The notes beneath the pieces are model-generated. The model was not told where the DNA came from and did no database searches. It saw only the letters and a program-made list of their open reading frames with translations. A stretch of DNA of 64,000 bases from NCBI RefSeq assembly GCF_014192575.1, contig NZ_JACHYC010000001.1, positions 310,001-374,000 on the forward strand, in the 5' to 3' direction. The DNA is from Variovorax sp. Sphag1AA (GTDB lineage Bacteria; Pseudomonadota; Gammaproteobacteria; Burkholderiales; Burkholderiaceae_C). Every line of letters begins with the position of its first letter. Position 1 is the stretch's first letter. The translations under genes were made by a program, and so were the position numbers. Positions 25,501 to 35,952 of the stretch are shown here, in pieces.

Positions 25501-26391
25501 ATGACCGCAACGCTCCAGCTTCAACCGCACGACAAGGACCTGGGAGGCGGCTTCAACGTCCGCCGCCTGCTGCCGGCCGCCAAGCGCCGCTCCGTCGGGC
25601 CTTTCGTTTTCTTCGATCATTTCGGGCCGGCGACCGAACAGCCCGGCAACCAGCACGACGTGCGTCCGCATCCGCACATCGGCCTGGCGACGGTGACCTA
25701 TCTTTTCGAGGGCGCGATGATGCATCGCGACAGCATCGGTAGCGTGCAGGAGATTCGTCCGGGCGCGATCAACTGGATGACCGCAGGGCGCGGCATCGTC
25801 CACTCGGAGCGCAAGCCCGAGCACCTGCTCCAGTCGACCTACGTGAACCACGGCCTTCAGCTCTGGTGTGCATTGCCACTAGCGCATGAAGAAGCCGAGC
25901 CCAGCTTCACCCATACGGCGGCCGAAGAGATTCCGGCGCTCGAAGTGCAGGGCGTGCCCGTCCGGGTGCTGGTGGGCGAGGCCTTTGGCGTCCGCTCTCC
26001 GGTGAAGACGTTCTCGAAGACGATCTATCTCGACCTCGCACTGCCGGCCGGCGCGCGGTTCGAACTGCCTGCAGTTGCCGACGAGCTGGCGATCTATCCG
26101 GTGGATGGCGACCTGATGCTCGATGGCGAACCGGTCGCCCAGCACACGATGGCGTTGCTGGCCGACGGGCAGGGCGGTGTGCTCACGACGCAAGGCGCGG
26201 TCCGCGCCGTGGTCATCGGCGGCGAACCGCTCGACGGGCCGCGCTTCATCACCTGGAACTTCGTGTCGAGCCGGCGCGAACGCATCGTCGAAGCTGGCGC
26301 CGACTGGACCGCGCAGCGCATCGGACATGTGCCAGGCGAGACGGAGTTCATCCCCTTGCCGGACCACCCGGCCTTCCGCGCGGCAGACTAA
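25501..26391 (+). CDS. Second pirin family protein
   Basis: This 296-residue longer-type pirin has metal ligands H57, H59, H101 and E103 (RPHPHIGLATVTYLFEG and GRGIVHSERKPE) and the family N-terminus GGGFNVRRLLP with FVFFDHFGP. The C-terminal pirin domain (about 180-280) is complete. It lies 25 bp after the flavodoxin-type gene, with an open frame overlapping that gene, but the ATG at 25501 gives the natural N-terminus MTATLQLQPHDKD. Two pirins of different subfamilies in one locus suggest a quinone or phenolic-stress function. Confidence 0.9.
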   Translation: MTATLQLQPHDKDLGGGFNVRRLLPAAKRRSVGPFVFFDHFGPATEQPGNQHDVRPHPHIGLATVTYLFEGAMMHRDSIGSVQEIRPGAINWMTAGRGIVHSERKPEHLLQSTYVNHGLQLWCALPLAHEEAEPSFTHTAAEEIPALEVQGVPVRVLVGEAFGVRSPVKTFSKTIYLDLALPAGARFELPAVADELAIYPVDGDLMLDGEPVAQHTMALLADGQGGVLTTQGAVRAVVIGGEPLDGPRFITWNFVSSRRERIVEAGADWTAQRIGHVPGETEFIPLPDHPAFRAAD

Positions 26392-26396
26392 GCGCG

Positions 26397-26485
26397 GGAC
26401 CCCGTGGAACCGGCTTCGCCGGGCCGCCGGGGTCGCCCCCGGAGAGGGGGTGCCCGAGCCACACGAAGTGGGCGAGGCTGGGGGA
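26397..26485 (+). repeat. Dispersed GC-rich intergenic repeat, copy D
   Basis: GGAACCGGCTTCGCCGGGCC followed by CCCCC/GGGGG and CCACACGAAGTGGGCGAGG match copy A in the same order. It sits between the convergent pirin and trhO genes and may serve as a terminator. Confidence 0.75.
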
Positions 26486-26487
26486 GA

Positions 26488-27273
26488 TCAACTTTTCCTT
26501 GCGATATCCGGATCCTCGGAGGCCCGGGCGCTGATGCCGTTGGCGCGTGCCTTGAGATCCGGTGAAAGCGACTCGCGGCCGTCGAAAACGAAGCACTCGC
26601 CCTGGTAGTGCGCCCCGCCAACCTCTTCGAAATATTTGAGGATTCCGCCGTCGAGCTGCACCACGTTGTCCAGCCCGAGTTCGTGCATCAGGATTGCGGC
26701 CTTCTCGCAGCGGATGCCGCCGGTGCAGAAACTCACCACCGTCTTGCCGGCAAGCTCGTCGCGGTGCTTCTGCACGGCCTTGGGGAATTCGGTGAACTTG
26801 TGGATGCGCCAGTCGATCGCGCCTTCGAAAGTGCCGTAGTCGACCTCGAACGCATTGCGGGTGTCGAGCATCGCGACCGGCTTGCCGGCATCGTCGTGGC
26901 CCTGGTCGAGCCAGCGCTTGAGCGTGGCGGCGTCCACGCCGGGTGCACGGCCGGCGGCCGGCTGGATGGCGGGATGGTCCATCCGGATGATCTCGCGCTT
27001 GATCTTGACCAGCATGCGACGGAAAGGCTGCGACGCGGACCAGCTTTCCTTGGCTTCGAGGTCCGCAAAGCGCGGATCCGCTCGGAGAACGGCCAGGAAA
27101 GTGCGCACCGAATCGGGCGTGCCGGCCACGAACAGATTGATACCTTCCTGCGCGACGAGGATCGTGCCCTTGAGATCGAGCTCATGGGTCTTGGCGCGAA
27201 GCATTTCGCGCAATTCGGCGGCATCGTCGATCGGGACGAACTTGTAGGCCGCAATGTTTAAAGTCTCTTGCAC
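26488..27273 (-). CDS. trhO: tRNA uridine 5-oxyacetic-acid pathway rhodanese-type hydroxylase (TrhO/YceA)
   Basis: This 261-residue protein from the GTG at 27273 begins [17 protein letters not shown]. The N-terminal acylphosphatase-like domain (residues 5-95) contains [17 protein letters not shown]. The rhodanese domain has the catalytic C183 in [12 protein letters not shown]. TrhO performs prephenate-independent hydroxylation of U34 in several tRNAs. The length is at the short end of the family, which often carries a C-terminal cysteine-rich tail. The start is uncertain: another GTG lies at 27336 and no good ribosome-binding site is visible. Confidence 0.88.
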   Translation of the reverse strand: MQETLNIAAYKFVPIDDAAELREMLRAKTHELDLKGTILVAQEGINLFVAGTPDSVRTFLAVLRADPRFADLEAKESWSASQPFRRMLVKIKREIIRMDHPAIQPAAGRAPGVDAATLKRWLDQGHDDAGKPVAMLDTRNAFEVDYGTFEGAIDWRIHKFTEFPKAVQKHRDELAGKTVVSFCTGGIRCEKAAILMHELGLDNVVQLDGGILKYFEEVGGAHYQGECFVFDGRESLSPDLKARANGISARASEDPDIARKS

Positions 27274-27368
27274 GGGGCGGGATTTTAGGCGGCCGGGCCG
27301 GTGCAATCGCCAACGCAATAGGGTCAGCGAGATCACATCGTGAAGCCCTCGCTTTCTACAATCGCCGG

Positions 27369-30300
27369 ATGTTTGTTCACCTGCGCCTGCACACCGAGTT
27401 CTCCGTCGTCGACGGCACCAACCGCATCGATGAAGTTGTCAAGGCGGCGGCCGCCGATCAACAGCCCGCGCTGGCGATCACCGACCTGAACAACCTGTTC
27501 GGTGGCGTCAAGTTCTACAAGGAAGCGCGGGGCAAGGGCGTCAAGCCGGTTTTGGGCGCCGAAGTGGTGGTCGAGGGGCTGGGGTCGGACCCCGCCGCGC
27601 TCACGCGCATCGTGCTGCTGGTGCAGAACAAGGAGGGCTACCTCAATCTCTCCGAGCTGCTCGCGCGTGCGTGGACGCAGAACGTTGGCCGCGGGCAGGC
27701 CCAGGCGGCGTGCAAGCTGGCGTGGATCAAGGAGCTGCAGGGCGGGCTGATCGCGCTGTCGGGTGCGCAGGCCGGGCCGCTGGGAGCGCCGCTGCTCCAA
27801 GGCAAGCGCGAGCGCGCGGCCGAGGTTGCGCTGGAGCTGGCGGGCATCTTTCCGCATCGCTTCTACATCGAACTGCAGCGGGCCGGCCGGCCGGACGACG
27901 AACCGCATGTGATCGCCGCCGTGCAGCTCGCTGCGCGACTCAAACTGCCGGTGGTCGCGACGCATCCGGTGCAGTTCGCGACGGCCGACGACTACGAGGC
28001 GCACGAGGCGCGCGTCTGCATCTCCGAAGGCGAGATCCTTGGCAACCCGCGGCGCATCCGCAAGTTCACCAAGGAGCAGTACTTCAAGTCTTCCGCGCAG
28101 ATGGAGAAGCTCTTCGCCGACGTGCCGAGCGCCATCGCGAACACCGTCGAGATTGCCAAGCGCTGCAACCTGACGCTCGTGCTTGGCAAGCCGCAGCTGC
28201 CGAACTTCCCGACGCCCAACGGCATGCCGATCGAGGATTACTTCCGGCACGCCTCGCTCGAGGGCTTGGAGGAGCGTCTGGTGCACCTCTACCCCGATGT
28301 TGCGAAGCGCGATACCGAGCGTCCACGCTACGTGGAGCGGCTCGAATTCGAGATCAACACCATCCTGAAGATGGGGTTCCCCGGCTACTTCCTGATCGTG
28401 GGCGACTTCATCAACTGGGCCAAGAACAACGGCTGCCCGGTGGGGCCGGGCCGGGGCTCCGGGGCAGGTTCCCTGGTGGCCTACGCGCTGAAGATCACCG
28501 ACCTCGATCCGCTCGAATACAAGCTGCTTTTCGAACGTTTCCTGAACCCGGAGCGGGTGTCGATGCCCGACTTCGACATCGACTTCTGCCAGGGCAACCG
28601 CGATCGCGTGATCGACTACGTGAAGGACAAGTACGGCCGCGACGCAGTGAGCCAGATCGCCACCTTCGGCACGATGGCGGCGCGTGCCGCCATCCGCGAC
28701 GTGGGTCGTGTGATGGACATGAGCTACACCTTCTGCGACGGCATCAGCAAGCTGATCCCGAACAAGCCGGGCATGTCGGTCACGCTGCAATACCCGCCTT
28801 CGCCCAAGGTCGAAGGCGACAAGAACAACTACGCGATCGAGATGGAGCCGCAGCTCGCGGCGCGCATCGAGAAAGAGGAAGAAGTCCGCACCGTCGTCGA
28901 GATGGCGCAGAAGCTCGAAGGCATGACCCGCAATATCGGCATGCACGCCGGTGGTGTGCTGATCGCGCCGGGCAAGCTCACCGACTTCTGCCCGCTCTAC
29001 CAGCAGCCGGGCAGCGATTCGGCGGTGAGCCAGTACGACAAGGACGACGTGGAAGCCGTCGGCCTGGTGAAGTTCGACTTCTTGGGGCTGGCAACACTCA
29101 CCATTCTCGAGATCGCCAAGGAATTCATCGTCAAGCGCCACAAGGGGCAGGAGAACTTCGCGTTCGAGAACATCCCGCTCAACGACGCGCCGACCTACAG
29201 GCTCTTCGCCGAAGGCAAGACAGAAGCCGTGTTCCAGTTTGAATCGCGCGGCATGCAGGGCATGTTGAAGGACGCGCGGCCGACGCGGCTCGAAGACCTG
29301 ATTGCGCTGAACGCGCTGTACCGCCCCGGTCCGATGGACCTGATCCCGAGCTTCGTCGCGCGCAAGCACGGACGCGAGACGGTGGAGTATCCGCACCCGA
29401 TGGTGGCGGACATGCTCTCCGAGACCTACGGGATCATGGTCTACCAGGAACAGGTGATGCAGACCGCGCAGATCCTGGGCGGTTACTCGCTCGGCGGCGC
29501 CGACTTGCTGCGTCGCGCGATGGGAAAGAAGAAGGCCGAGGAGATGGCGGAGCACCGCCAGATCTTCCGCAAAGGTGCAGCGCAGAACGGCATCAACGAG
29601 GCGAAAGCCGACGAAATCTTCGACTTGATGGAGAAGTTCGCGGGCTACGGCTTCAACAAGTCGCACGCCGCCGCGTACTCCCTGCTGGCCTATCACACCG
29701 GCTGGCTCAAGGTGCACTACACGGCCGAGTTCTTCTGCGCCAACATGACCGTGGAAATGGACAACACCGACAAGCTGAAGGTGTTGTTCGAGGATGCGCA
29801 GAAGAACTTCGGCATCACCTTCGAGCCGCCGGATGTGAACCGCGGCAACTATCGCTTCGAGCCGGTCAATGACAAGGTCATCCGCTATGGCCTGGGTGCG
29901 GTCAAGGGAACCGGCCAACTCGCGGTCGAGGCGGTTGTTCGGGCGCGAGAGGAGGGCGGCCCGTTCAAGAGCCTGTTCGACTTCTGCGTTCGGGTGGACC
30001 GCCAGCGCATCAACAAGCGTACTGTCGAAGCGCTGATCAAGGCCGGCGCCTTCGATTCGCTGCAGCAGAACCGCGCATCACTGATCGCATCGCTGGATCG
30101 TGCCTTCGAGTTCGCATCGGCGACCGAGGCCAATGCGGCGCAGGTCGACATCTTCGGCGACAGCGAGCACGGCTCGGCGGCGCAGGAGCCCGACCTGATC
30201 GATGCGACGCCATGGGGTGTGAAAGAACGACTGACCTACGAGAAGACGGCGGTCGGCTTCTACCTGTCGGGGCATCTCTTCGACGAGGTCGAGCACGAAG

Positions 30301-30869
30301 TGCGCCGCTTCTGCAAGCGTGCGATCGACGACCTGATCGACAGCCGCGAGCAGCAGGTGATCGCCGGCATCGTGAGCGACTTCCGCGTCATCAACGGCCA
30401 GCGCGGGCGGCTGTGTATCTTCAAACTGGACGACAAGTCGGGCTCGATCGAGGCGACCGCCGACGAGGCGTTGTTCAACGCCAACCGCAATGTGCTCAAG
30501 GACGATGAACTCGTGATCGTGAGCGGCCGGCTGCAACCGGCGCGCGGCGGCTTCGAGGCCCGGTTCCAGGTCATGCAGGCATGGGACCTGGCGGCGGCGC
30601 GCTGCCGCTTTGGTAAATACCTGCGTGTGGCGGTCAACGGCAAGGCACCGGATATCGCGCGCCTCGTGAAGGAATTTCCGCCGCGCACCGAGCAAAGCGA
30701 ACACGGCGAGCTGCTCCAGGGCCTGGGCGTGCGTCTGTCGATGGCCCGGAACGGCGCGCAGGTCGAGCTTCAACTCGGGGAGCGCGCGAAGTTCTTCCCG
30801 ACCGATGCCGCGCTGGCGAGCTGGATGGCGCAGGCCGAGGCCGGCAAGGCAGCCGTCGTCTACGAGTAA
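27369..30869 (+). CDS. dnaE: DNA polymerase III subunit alpha
   Basis: This is the replicative polymerase catalytic subunit, 1166 residues, a normal length. The N-terminal PHP domain is [12 protein letters not shown] at residue 5 onward. The polymerase core has the catalytic pair D401 and D403 in [14 protein letters not shown], numbered as in E. coli. Fingers, the HhH region near [19 protein letters not shown] and the OB-fold near [18 protein letters not shown] follow in order. It works with epsilon, theta and the beta clamp. It is divergent from trhO. Confidence 0.97.
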   Translation: MFVHLRLHTEFSVVDGTNRIDEVVKAAAADQQPALAITDLNNLFGGVKFYKEARGKGVKPVLGAEVVVEGLGSDPAALTRIVLLVQNKEGYLNLSELLARAWTQNVGRGQAQAACKLAWIKELQGGLIALSGAQAGPLGAPLLQGKRERAAEVALELAGIFPHRFYIELQRAGRPDDEPHVIAAVQLAARLKLPVVATHPVQFATADDYEAHEARVCISEGEILGNPRRIRKFTKEQYFKSSAQMEKLFADVPSAIANTVEIAKRCNLTLVLGKPQLPNFPTPNGMPIEDYFRHASLEGLEERLVHLYPDVAKRDTERPRYVERLEFEINTILKMGFPGYFLIVGDFINWAKNNGCPVGPGRGSGAGSLVAYALKITDLDPLEYKLLFERFLNPERVSMPDFDIDFCQGNRDRVIDYVKDKYGRDAVSQIATFGTMAARAAIRDVGRVMDMSYTFCDGISKLIPNKPGMSVTLQYPPSPKVEGDKNNYAIEMEPQLAARIEKEEEVRTVVEMAQKLEGMTRNIGMHAGGVLIAPGKLTDFCPLYQQPGSDSAVSQYDKDDVEAVGLVKFDFLGLATLTILEIAKEFIVKRHKGQENFAFENIPLNDAPTYRLFAEGKTEAVFQFESRGMQGMLKDARPTRLEDLIALNALYRPGPMDLIPSFVARKHGRETVEYPHPMVADMLSETYGIMVYQEQVMQTAQILGGYSLGGADLLRRAMGKKKAEEMAEHRQIFRKGAAQNGINEAKADEIFDLMEKFAGYGFNKSHAAAYSLLAYHTGWLKVHYTAEFFCANMTVEMDNTDKLKVLFEDAQKNFGITFEPPDVNRGNYRFEPVNDKVIRYGLGAVKGTGQLAVEAVVRAREEGGPFKSLFDFCVRVDRQRINKRTVEALIKAGAFDSLQQNRASLIASLDRAFEFASATEANAAQVDIFGDSEHGSAAQEPDLIDATPWGVKERLTYEKTAVGFYLSGHLFDEVEHEVRRFCKRAIDDLIDSREQQVIAGIVSDFRVINGQRGRLCIFKLDDKSGSIEATADEALFNANRNVLKDDELVIVSGRLQPARGGFEARFQVMQAWDLAAARCRFGKYLRVAVNGKAPDIARLVKEFPPRTEQSEHGELLQGLGVRLSMARNGAQVELQLGERAKFFPTDAALASWMAQAEAGKAAVVYE

Positions 30870-30881
30870 GCGGACTCCCCG

Positions 30882-31463
30882 ATGCTCGACACGCTGGACC
30901 GCCAGCTTTTCCTGTTGCTGAACGCACATGCCGATGCACCCCGCTGGTGGATCGGCTTGTGGACCTTTCTTGCCGTCCAGGCGCATTGGCTTCTGCTGGT
31001 GCTGCTGGCGGTCTACGTGCTGCGTCGAGGGAAGGCATCCCTCACACCGCTGCTGGCGGCAGTCATCGCGCTTGCATTGGGCGCGGTGGCCTGTGAGCTC
31101 ATCGGCCACTTCTGGAACAGGCCGCGGCCATTTGTGCTCGGACTGGGTTTCCTGCATCTGCACCATGGGCCCAGTGCCTCGTTTCCGAGCAGCCACGCGA
31201 CAGCCTACGGAGCCATTGCCTTCTCGTTCCTGCTGATGGCGGGCCATCGCGCCTTTGGCTGCATCCTGCTCGTGCTCGCCGTCCTGGTGGCTGTGGCGCG
31301 TGTGGTCGTCGGGGTGCACTACCCGATGGACGTCCTCTTCGGCCTCATCCTCGGCGGCCTTGCGGCGAGCGTTGCCCACTACGTGTTCGCGAGGGCTGGA
31401 CGGCGGCATGCAACGCGCGGCATGATCGTGCCCCCGCAAACATCCGGGAAGGAGGAGCAATGA
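30882..31463 (+). CDS. PAP2 family phosphatase (undecaprenyl-diphosphatase-like)
   Basis: This 193-residue integral membrane phosphatase has about five helices. The PAP2 signatures are intact: R80 and R82 in NRPRPF, H105 in FPSSHAT, and R140-x5-H146-x3-D150 in RVVVGVHYPMD. BcrC-like members dephosphorylate undecaprenyl diphosphate at the periplasmic face; lipid phosphate hydrolysis in general is safe, but the substrate is inferred. It starts 13 nt after dnaE, and its stop overlaps the next ATG. Confidence 0.9.
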   Translation: MLDTLDRQLFLLLNAHADAPRWWIGLWTFLAVQAHWLLLVLLAVYVLRRGKASLTPLLAAVIALALGAVACELIGHFWNRPRPFVLGLGFLHLHHGPSASFPSSHATAYGAIAFSFLLMAGHRAFGCILLVLAVLVAVARVVVGVHYPMDVLFGLILGGLAASVAHYVFARAGRRHATRGMIVPPQTSGKEEQ

Positions 31464-32032
31464 CCATGCATACCAAGCTGCGTTCGGTTTCTCTCGCGAC
31501 TGCGCTTGCCGCCTGCGCGACGCTTTCGCAAGCCGCCGGATTCGTCCTGACGAGCCCCAACATCAAGCCCGGCAGCACGCTGACGGATGCTCACGTGTTC
31601 AACGGCTTCGGCTGCTCCGGCAAGAACGTCTCCCCCGCATTGAAGTGGAGCGGAGCGCCCAACGGCACCAAGAGCTTCGCCGTGACCGCATACGACCCCG
31701 ATGCGCCGACCGGTTCGGGCTGGTGGCACTGGGTGATCTACAACATTCCCGCCTCGGCCAACGAGATTCCCGAGGGCGCCGGCACCGCTGACGGCAAGGG
31801 ATTGCCGGCCGGGAGCATGCAGGGGCGCACGGATTTCGGCGCGCCGGGTTTCGGTGGCGCTTGCCCGCCGGCAGGGGACAAGCCGCACCGGTACATCTTC
31901 ACCGTGTACGCGCTGAAGACCGACAAGCTGGACATTCCGGCGGATGCCACTGCTGCGCTGGTCGGCTTCATGATCAATGCCAACAAGCTTGGGTCGGCGA
32001 GCTTCTCCGCGAAGTACGGGCGCGCGAAGTAA
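31460..32032 (+). CDS. YbhB/YbcL family PEBP (Raf kinase inhibitor-like) protein, secreted
   Basis: This 190-residue protein has a signal peptide cleaved near residue 26 (SQA|A), making it periplasmic. PEBP ligand-site motifs are present: YDPDAPTGSGWWHWVIYN and DFGAPGFGGACPPAGDKPHRY. The biochemical role of bacterial PEBPs is unsettled. The ATG at 31460 has a strong GGAGG and overlaps the PAP2 stop (ATGA). It is convergent with tolA. Confidence 0.92.
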   Translation: MTMHTKLRSVSLATALAACATLSQAAGFVLTSPNIKPGSTLTDAHVFNGFGCSGKNVSPALKWSGAPNGTKSFAVTAYDPDAPTGSGWWHWVIYNIPASANEIPEGAGTADGKGLPAGSMQGRTDFGAPGFGGACPPAGDKPHRYIFTVYALKTDKLDIPADATAALVGFMINANKLGSASFSAKYGRAK

Positions 32033-32062
32033 CCCGGCTGCGCGCCAGCACGGCGGCCGGCG

Positions 32063-33037
32063 TCAGCCCTTCGGCTTGAGCGAGATGATCAGGCGCGCAG
32101 GCACCGTGCCGTCGATGTCGCGCGGCAGCTTCTCGGTCTTCTGCAATGCCCGCAACGCAGCTTGGTCCCAGCTGGAGTTGCCGCTCGATTTCGTGATCTG
32201 CGGTGTGCCGACGATCGTGCCGTCGGGTGCAAGGCGCACGTCGAATTCCGCCGACGGATTGCCGCTGACGAGATCGGCATCGGGGAACACCACGTTGGGC
32301 CGAACAGCCGCCTGGACTTTGCCCGCGTAGCTCCCCGACGGGCCGGAAGAACGCGCGGCCGTACCGGTGGAGTTTTCATTGCCGGTGCCGGCCAGCGCCT
32401 GCATCCGCTTGAGCGTCGCCGCGCGATCGGCAGCTGCCTGGGCGGCCTGCTTCGCATCGGCTTCCTTCTTCTTCGCGGCATCGGCCTGCTGCTTGGCTTC
32501 GGCTTCCTGCTTTCGCTTCTGATCGGCGAGCTTCTTCTGCTCGTCCTTCTTGCGCTCAGCTTCCTCCTCTTCGCGCTTGCGAGCCTCGGCTTCCTTCTTC
32601 TGCTGGTCAGCCTTCTTCTGGGCCTCGAGCTTCTTCTGCTGCTCGACGCGCTGCTGCTCCAGCTCGCGTTCCTTCTGTTCCTTGAGCTTCTTCTCGCGTT
32701 CGAGGGCGATGTCGGGCTGGCGCGGCGTAGGAGTCGGCTCAGGCGGCTTTGCAGCCTGGGGCGGCGGGGGAGGAGGTGGCGGCGGGGGGGCGGGCGTCGG
32801 GACCGGCGGGGGAGGCGTCGGCGTTGGCGGCGAGACAGCGCGGGGCGCGGCCTGCTGGACGGTCGACGACCACAGCTCGGCCTCGACGGCATCGTTCTCG
32901 GCCTCGCGGCGCCAGCTCACGCCCCATGTCAGCAGGGCGATCAGCAGCGCGTGCGCAAAGAGCGCCAGCAGCACGGCGCGCAGCGTGCCACGCTGCGGTG
33001 GTGGCGCAAATTCGGGGCGTTCCGCGGCGAGCGACAT
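32063..33037 (-). CDS. tolA: Cell envelope protein TolA (TonB C-terminal domain)
   Basis: This 324-residue inner-membrane-anchored protein has one transmembrane helix near residues 21-42. A Pro-rich stretch (about 68-105) is followed by a long Lys/Glu/Ala/Gln coiled coil (about 112-215) and a C-terminal TonB/TolA-like domain (about 240-324, with VVFPDADLVSGNPSAEFDVRLAPDG). It couples the TolQR motor to the outer-membrane Pal system during division. tolB and pal are not found next to it. It is the last gene of a ten-gene leftward chain and starts 3 bp after the tolR stop. Confidence 0.93.
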   Translation of the reverse strand: MSLAAERPEFAPPPQRGTLRAVLLALFAHALLIALLTWGVSWRREAENDAVEAELWSSTVQQAAPRAVSPPTPTPPPPVPTPAPPPPPPPPPPQAAKPPEPTPTPRQPDIALEREKKLKEQKERELEQQRVEQQKKLEAQKKADQQKKEAEARKREEEEAERKKDEQKKLADQKRKQEAEAKQQADAAKKKEADAKQAAQAAADRAATLKRMQALAGTGNENSTGTAARSSGPSGSYAGKVQAAVRPNVVFPDADLVSGNPSAEFDVRLAPDGTIVGTPQITKSSGNSSWDQAALRALQKTEKLPRDIDGTVPARLIISLKPKG

Positions 33038-33040
33038 GCC

Positions 33041-33478
<438 letters not shown>

Positions 33479-33494
33479 GGTGTCGTGCTCCGCT

Positions 33495-34208
33495 TCAGCG
33501 GCCCGTCGCCGCGGCGACGGTCGCCGGATTCTGGTGGGCCGTCAGGTTGCGCTGGAGGATGTTCGAGAACTCTTCGATGAAGGTCTCGAGCGCGATCGCG
33601 ATCTTGTCGATTTCGCGGGCAAACCGGTTGTAGGCGACCACGGCCGGGATGGCGGCAAACAGGCCGATCGCGGTGGCAACGAGCGCTTCGGCGATGCCGG
33701 GCGCGACGGTGGAGAGCGTCACTTGCGCCAGGGCGGCGAGACCGGTGAAGGCATGCATGATCCCCCAGACGGTGCCGAAAAGGCCGACGTACGGCGAGAC
33801 CGATCCGACGGTGGCGAGGAAGGAGAGGTTCTGTTCGACCGCGTCGAGCTCGCGCTGGAAGCTCGCGCGCATCGCACGGCGGGAACCGTCGAGCAGCGTG
33901 CCGGGGTCGGACACATGACGCTCGCGCAGCTTCTGATATTCGCGCATGCCGGAGGCAAAGATGCGTTCCATGGGGCCGGCGAACTTCGCGTTCTGCGCGG
34001 CGGAAGAGAACAGCTCGTTCAGGCTCGTGCCCGACCAGAAGTCGCGCTCGAAGTCTTCATTGAGTGCGCGGGTGCGCTTGAGGGAAAAGAACTTGCGGAA
34101 GATGGCAGCCCAGCTCGCGACGGAAACGATGATGAGCAATGCCACCACCAACTGGACCGGAAGGCTGGCGTGCAGCAGCAGGGAAATGATCGAGAGGTCT
34201 TGATTCAT
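33495..34208 (-). CDS. tolQ: Proton channel protein TolQ
   Basis: This 237-residue MotA/TolQ/ExbB family protein has an N-terminal membrane helix (LLLHASLPVQLVVALLIIVSVASWAAIF), a cytoplasmic loop and two C-terminal helices (LSFLATVGSVSPYVGLFGTVWG and AEALVATAIGLFAAIPAVVAYN). The ATG at 34208 overlaps the ybgC stop (ATGA), indicating coupling. Upstream in-frame sequence belongs to the ybgC region. Confidence 0.95.
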   Translation of the reverse strand: MNQDLSIISLLLHASLPVQLVVALLIIVSVASWAAIFRKFFSLKRTRALNEDFERDFWSGTSLNELFSSAAQNAKFAGPMERIFASGMREYQKLRERHVSDPGTLLDGSRRAMRASFQRELDAVEQNLSFLATVGSVSPYVGLFGTVWGIMHAFTGLAALAQVTLSTVAPGIAEALVATAIGLFAAIPAVVAYNRFAREIDKIAIALETFIEEFSNILQRNLTAHQNPATVAAATGR

Positions 34209-34756
34209 GGCTTGAAAGGTTGAGACATGGAGCCGGCATGGCGCTCGAGGGTTCCCGAAACCTGACGCGGGATTCGTGCCGGCCGCAGCGTGTCGGCCTG
34301 GACCCAGCCGATGCGGATCGTGCCTTCGCACAGGAGCACCGCATTTTCCTCAGTGCTCGCACCGGTGGGCCGCTCTGATTTTGATAGCACGCGCTGGGCG
34401 ATTATCAACGACGCGGAACCGATCTGCCGGAGTTCGGCTGTAACCAGCAGTTCATCGTCGAGGCGCGCGGGCCGGTGGTATTTGAGCTGCGTTTCGCTGA
34501 CCACGAAGATGCCGCCGGTCTCTTCGCGCAGTCGTTGCTGCGCAATGCCCATCGAGCGCAACCATTCGGTGCGCGCGCGTTCCATGAACTTCAGGTAGTT
34601 GGCGTAGAACACGATGCCGCCTGCATCGGTGTCCTCCCAGTAGACCCGGATCGCGAGCGTGAAGCAGGCCCCCACGCTCGGCACTTGCGTGTCCTCGCTG
34701 CCCCCCGAGGGGGCGCGAGCTTGCTTGGGGCGGCCCGGCGCGGCGCTCACGCTCAT
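34205..34756 (-). CDS. ybgC: Tol-Pal-associated acyl-CoA thioesterase YbgC
   Basis: This hotdog-fold thioesterase has YWEDTDAGGIVFYANYLKF with the catalytic D44 and MERARTEWLRSMG following. From the ATG at 34756 it is 183 residues and overlaps the aminotransferase stop (ATGA). Residues about 3-24 (AAPGRPKQARAPSGGSEDTQ) are the translation of a dispersed GC-rich repeat and not part of the thioesterase fold. The true start may therefore be a GTG at 34684 or 34675, just before the domain. The enzyme likely acts in phospholipid metabolism linked to the Tol complex. Confidence 0.88.
   Translation of the reverse strand: MSVSAAPGRPKQARAPSGGSEDTQVPSVGACFTLAIRVYWEDTDAGGIVFYANYLKFMERARTEWLRSMGIAQQRLREETGGIFVVSETQLKYHRPARLDDELLVTAELRQIGSASLIIAQRVLSKSERPTGASTEENAVLLCEGTIRIGWVQADTLRPARIPRQVSGTLERHAGSMSQPFKP
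34690..34746 (-). repeat. GC-rich repeat element overlapping the ybgC 5' end (copy E)
   Basis: In the minus orientation it reads CCGGGCCGCCCCAAGCAAGC, then CCCCC...GGGGGG and AGCGAGGACACG. This is a second version of the Comamonadaceae-type repeats seen at 13651, 15523, 24825 and 26397, sharing the C5/G5 hairpin and the flanking CAAGC segment. It falls within the annotated N-terminus of YbgC. Confidence 0.6.
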
Positions 34757-35952
34757 GCGGTAATGGCCGCGTTCGCCCACACGCGCAGGCGGTCGATGGA
34801 TTCTTCGAGGTGTGCCATCGAGCTGGCGGTAGAAAAGCGGACGAAGCGCGAGGTCTCGGCCGTGCCGAAATCCCGTCCCGGCGTGACTGCGACGTGCGCT
34901 TGCTTCATGGCCTCGAAAGCAAAGTCCCAGCTGCCGGAGATGCCAAGCCGCTCCGCCAAGCTGGAACAGTCGGCCCAGGCGTAGAAGGCGCCGTCGGGCA
35001 TCACCGGCACGTCGAGGCCCAGCGCGTTGAGCTGCGGAATGAACCAGTCGCGGCGCGCCTTGAACTCGGCGCGGCGGCGCTCGTACTCGGCGATGCTGTC
35101 GGCCTCGAAGCAGGCGAGCGCAGCGTACTGCGACACCGTGCTTGCGCAGATGAACAGGTTCTGCGCCAGACGCTCGACGGCCGGTACCAGTGCTTCGGGC
35201 ACGACGAGCCAGCCAAGACGCCAGCCGGTCATGTTGAAGTACTTGCTGAAGCTGTTGATGCTGATGACCTGGTCGTCGATCGCGAGCGCGGTCTGTCCGA
35301 AGGTGCTGTCGTAGGACAGGCCGAGATAGATCTCGTCGATCAACGTGATCCCACCGCGCTCCGACACGACTTCGTGGATGCGGCGAAGCTCGTCGGGCGC
35401 GATCGAGGTGCCGGTCGGGTTCGACGGCGACGCCAGCAGAACACCACGGGTGCGGTCGTTCCAGGCTGCTTCGACCTTGGCTGCGCTGAGCTGGAAGCGC
35501 TCGGCGGCGGTGGTCGGCACCAGCACCGCGCGGCCGTCCGCGGCGGTGACGAAATGGCGATTGCACGGGTAGCTCGGGTCCGGCAAGAGAATCTCGTCGC
35601 CCGAGTCGATCAGCGCAAGGCACGCGAGCTGCAATGCCGCCGAAGCGCCAGCCGTCACGACGATGCGGCGTGCCGGCACGTTGACGCCGAAGCGTTCTGC
35701 ATACCAGCCGCTGATGCGCTCGCGCAGGCGATCCAGGCCGGTGGCGTGCGTGTACTGCGTGGCACCGGCGCGGACCGCCCGTATGGCGGCTTCCTGCACC
35801 AGCGGTGGCGCAGTGAAGTCGGGCTCGCCGATGTTCAGGAAGATCATCGGCCGATCGGTATGGGCCACTTCTCGCGCAAGTGCTGAAGCGGCCTTGGCGA
35901 CCTCCATCACATAAAACGGCTCGATGCGCTCCGCGCGCCTCGAAATCCTCAT
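34753..35952 (-). CDS. PLP-dependent aminotransferase (class I/II)
   Basis: This 399-residue fold-type I aminotransferase has a PLP lysine at K237 in [16 protein letters not shown]178 (SNPTGTS), D206 and Y209 (IDEIYLGL) and R245 are supporting residues. The N-terminus [18 protein letters not shown] is typical of a betaproteobacterial aspartate/aromatic aminotransferase-like group. The specific substrate is not clear. The start at 35952 overlaps the nusB stop and the stop overlaps the ybgC start, so it is embedded in the rib-nusB-tol chain. Confidence 0.88.
   Translation of the reverse strand: MRISRRAERIEPFYVMEVAKAASALAREVAHTDRPMIFLNIGEPDFTAPPLVQEAAIRAVRAGATQYTHATGLDRLRERISGWYAERFGVNVPARRIVVTAGASAALQLACLALIDSGDEILLPDPSYPCNRHFVTAADGRAVLVPTTAAERFQLSAAKVEAAWNDRTRGVLLASPSNPTGTSIAPDELRRIHEVVSERGGITLIDEIYLGLSYDSTFGQTALAIDDQVISINSFSKYFNMTGWRLGWLVVPEALVPAVERLAQNLFICASTVSQYAALACFEADSIAEYERRRAEFKARRDWFIPQLNALGLDVPVMPDGAFYAWADCSSLAERLGISGSWDFAFEAMKQAHVAVTPGRDFGTAETSRFVRFSTASSMAHLEESIDRLRVWANAAITA

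Noticed and set aside
27333..29918. Long minus-strand open frame (861 codons) opposite dnaE
   Set aside because: dnaE is certain and the opposite frame has shadow composition.
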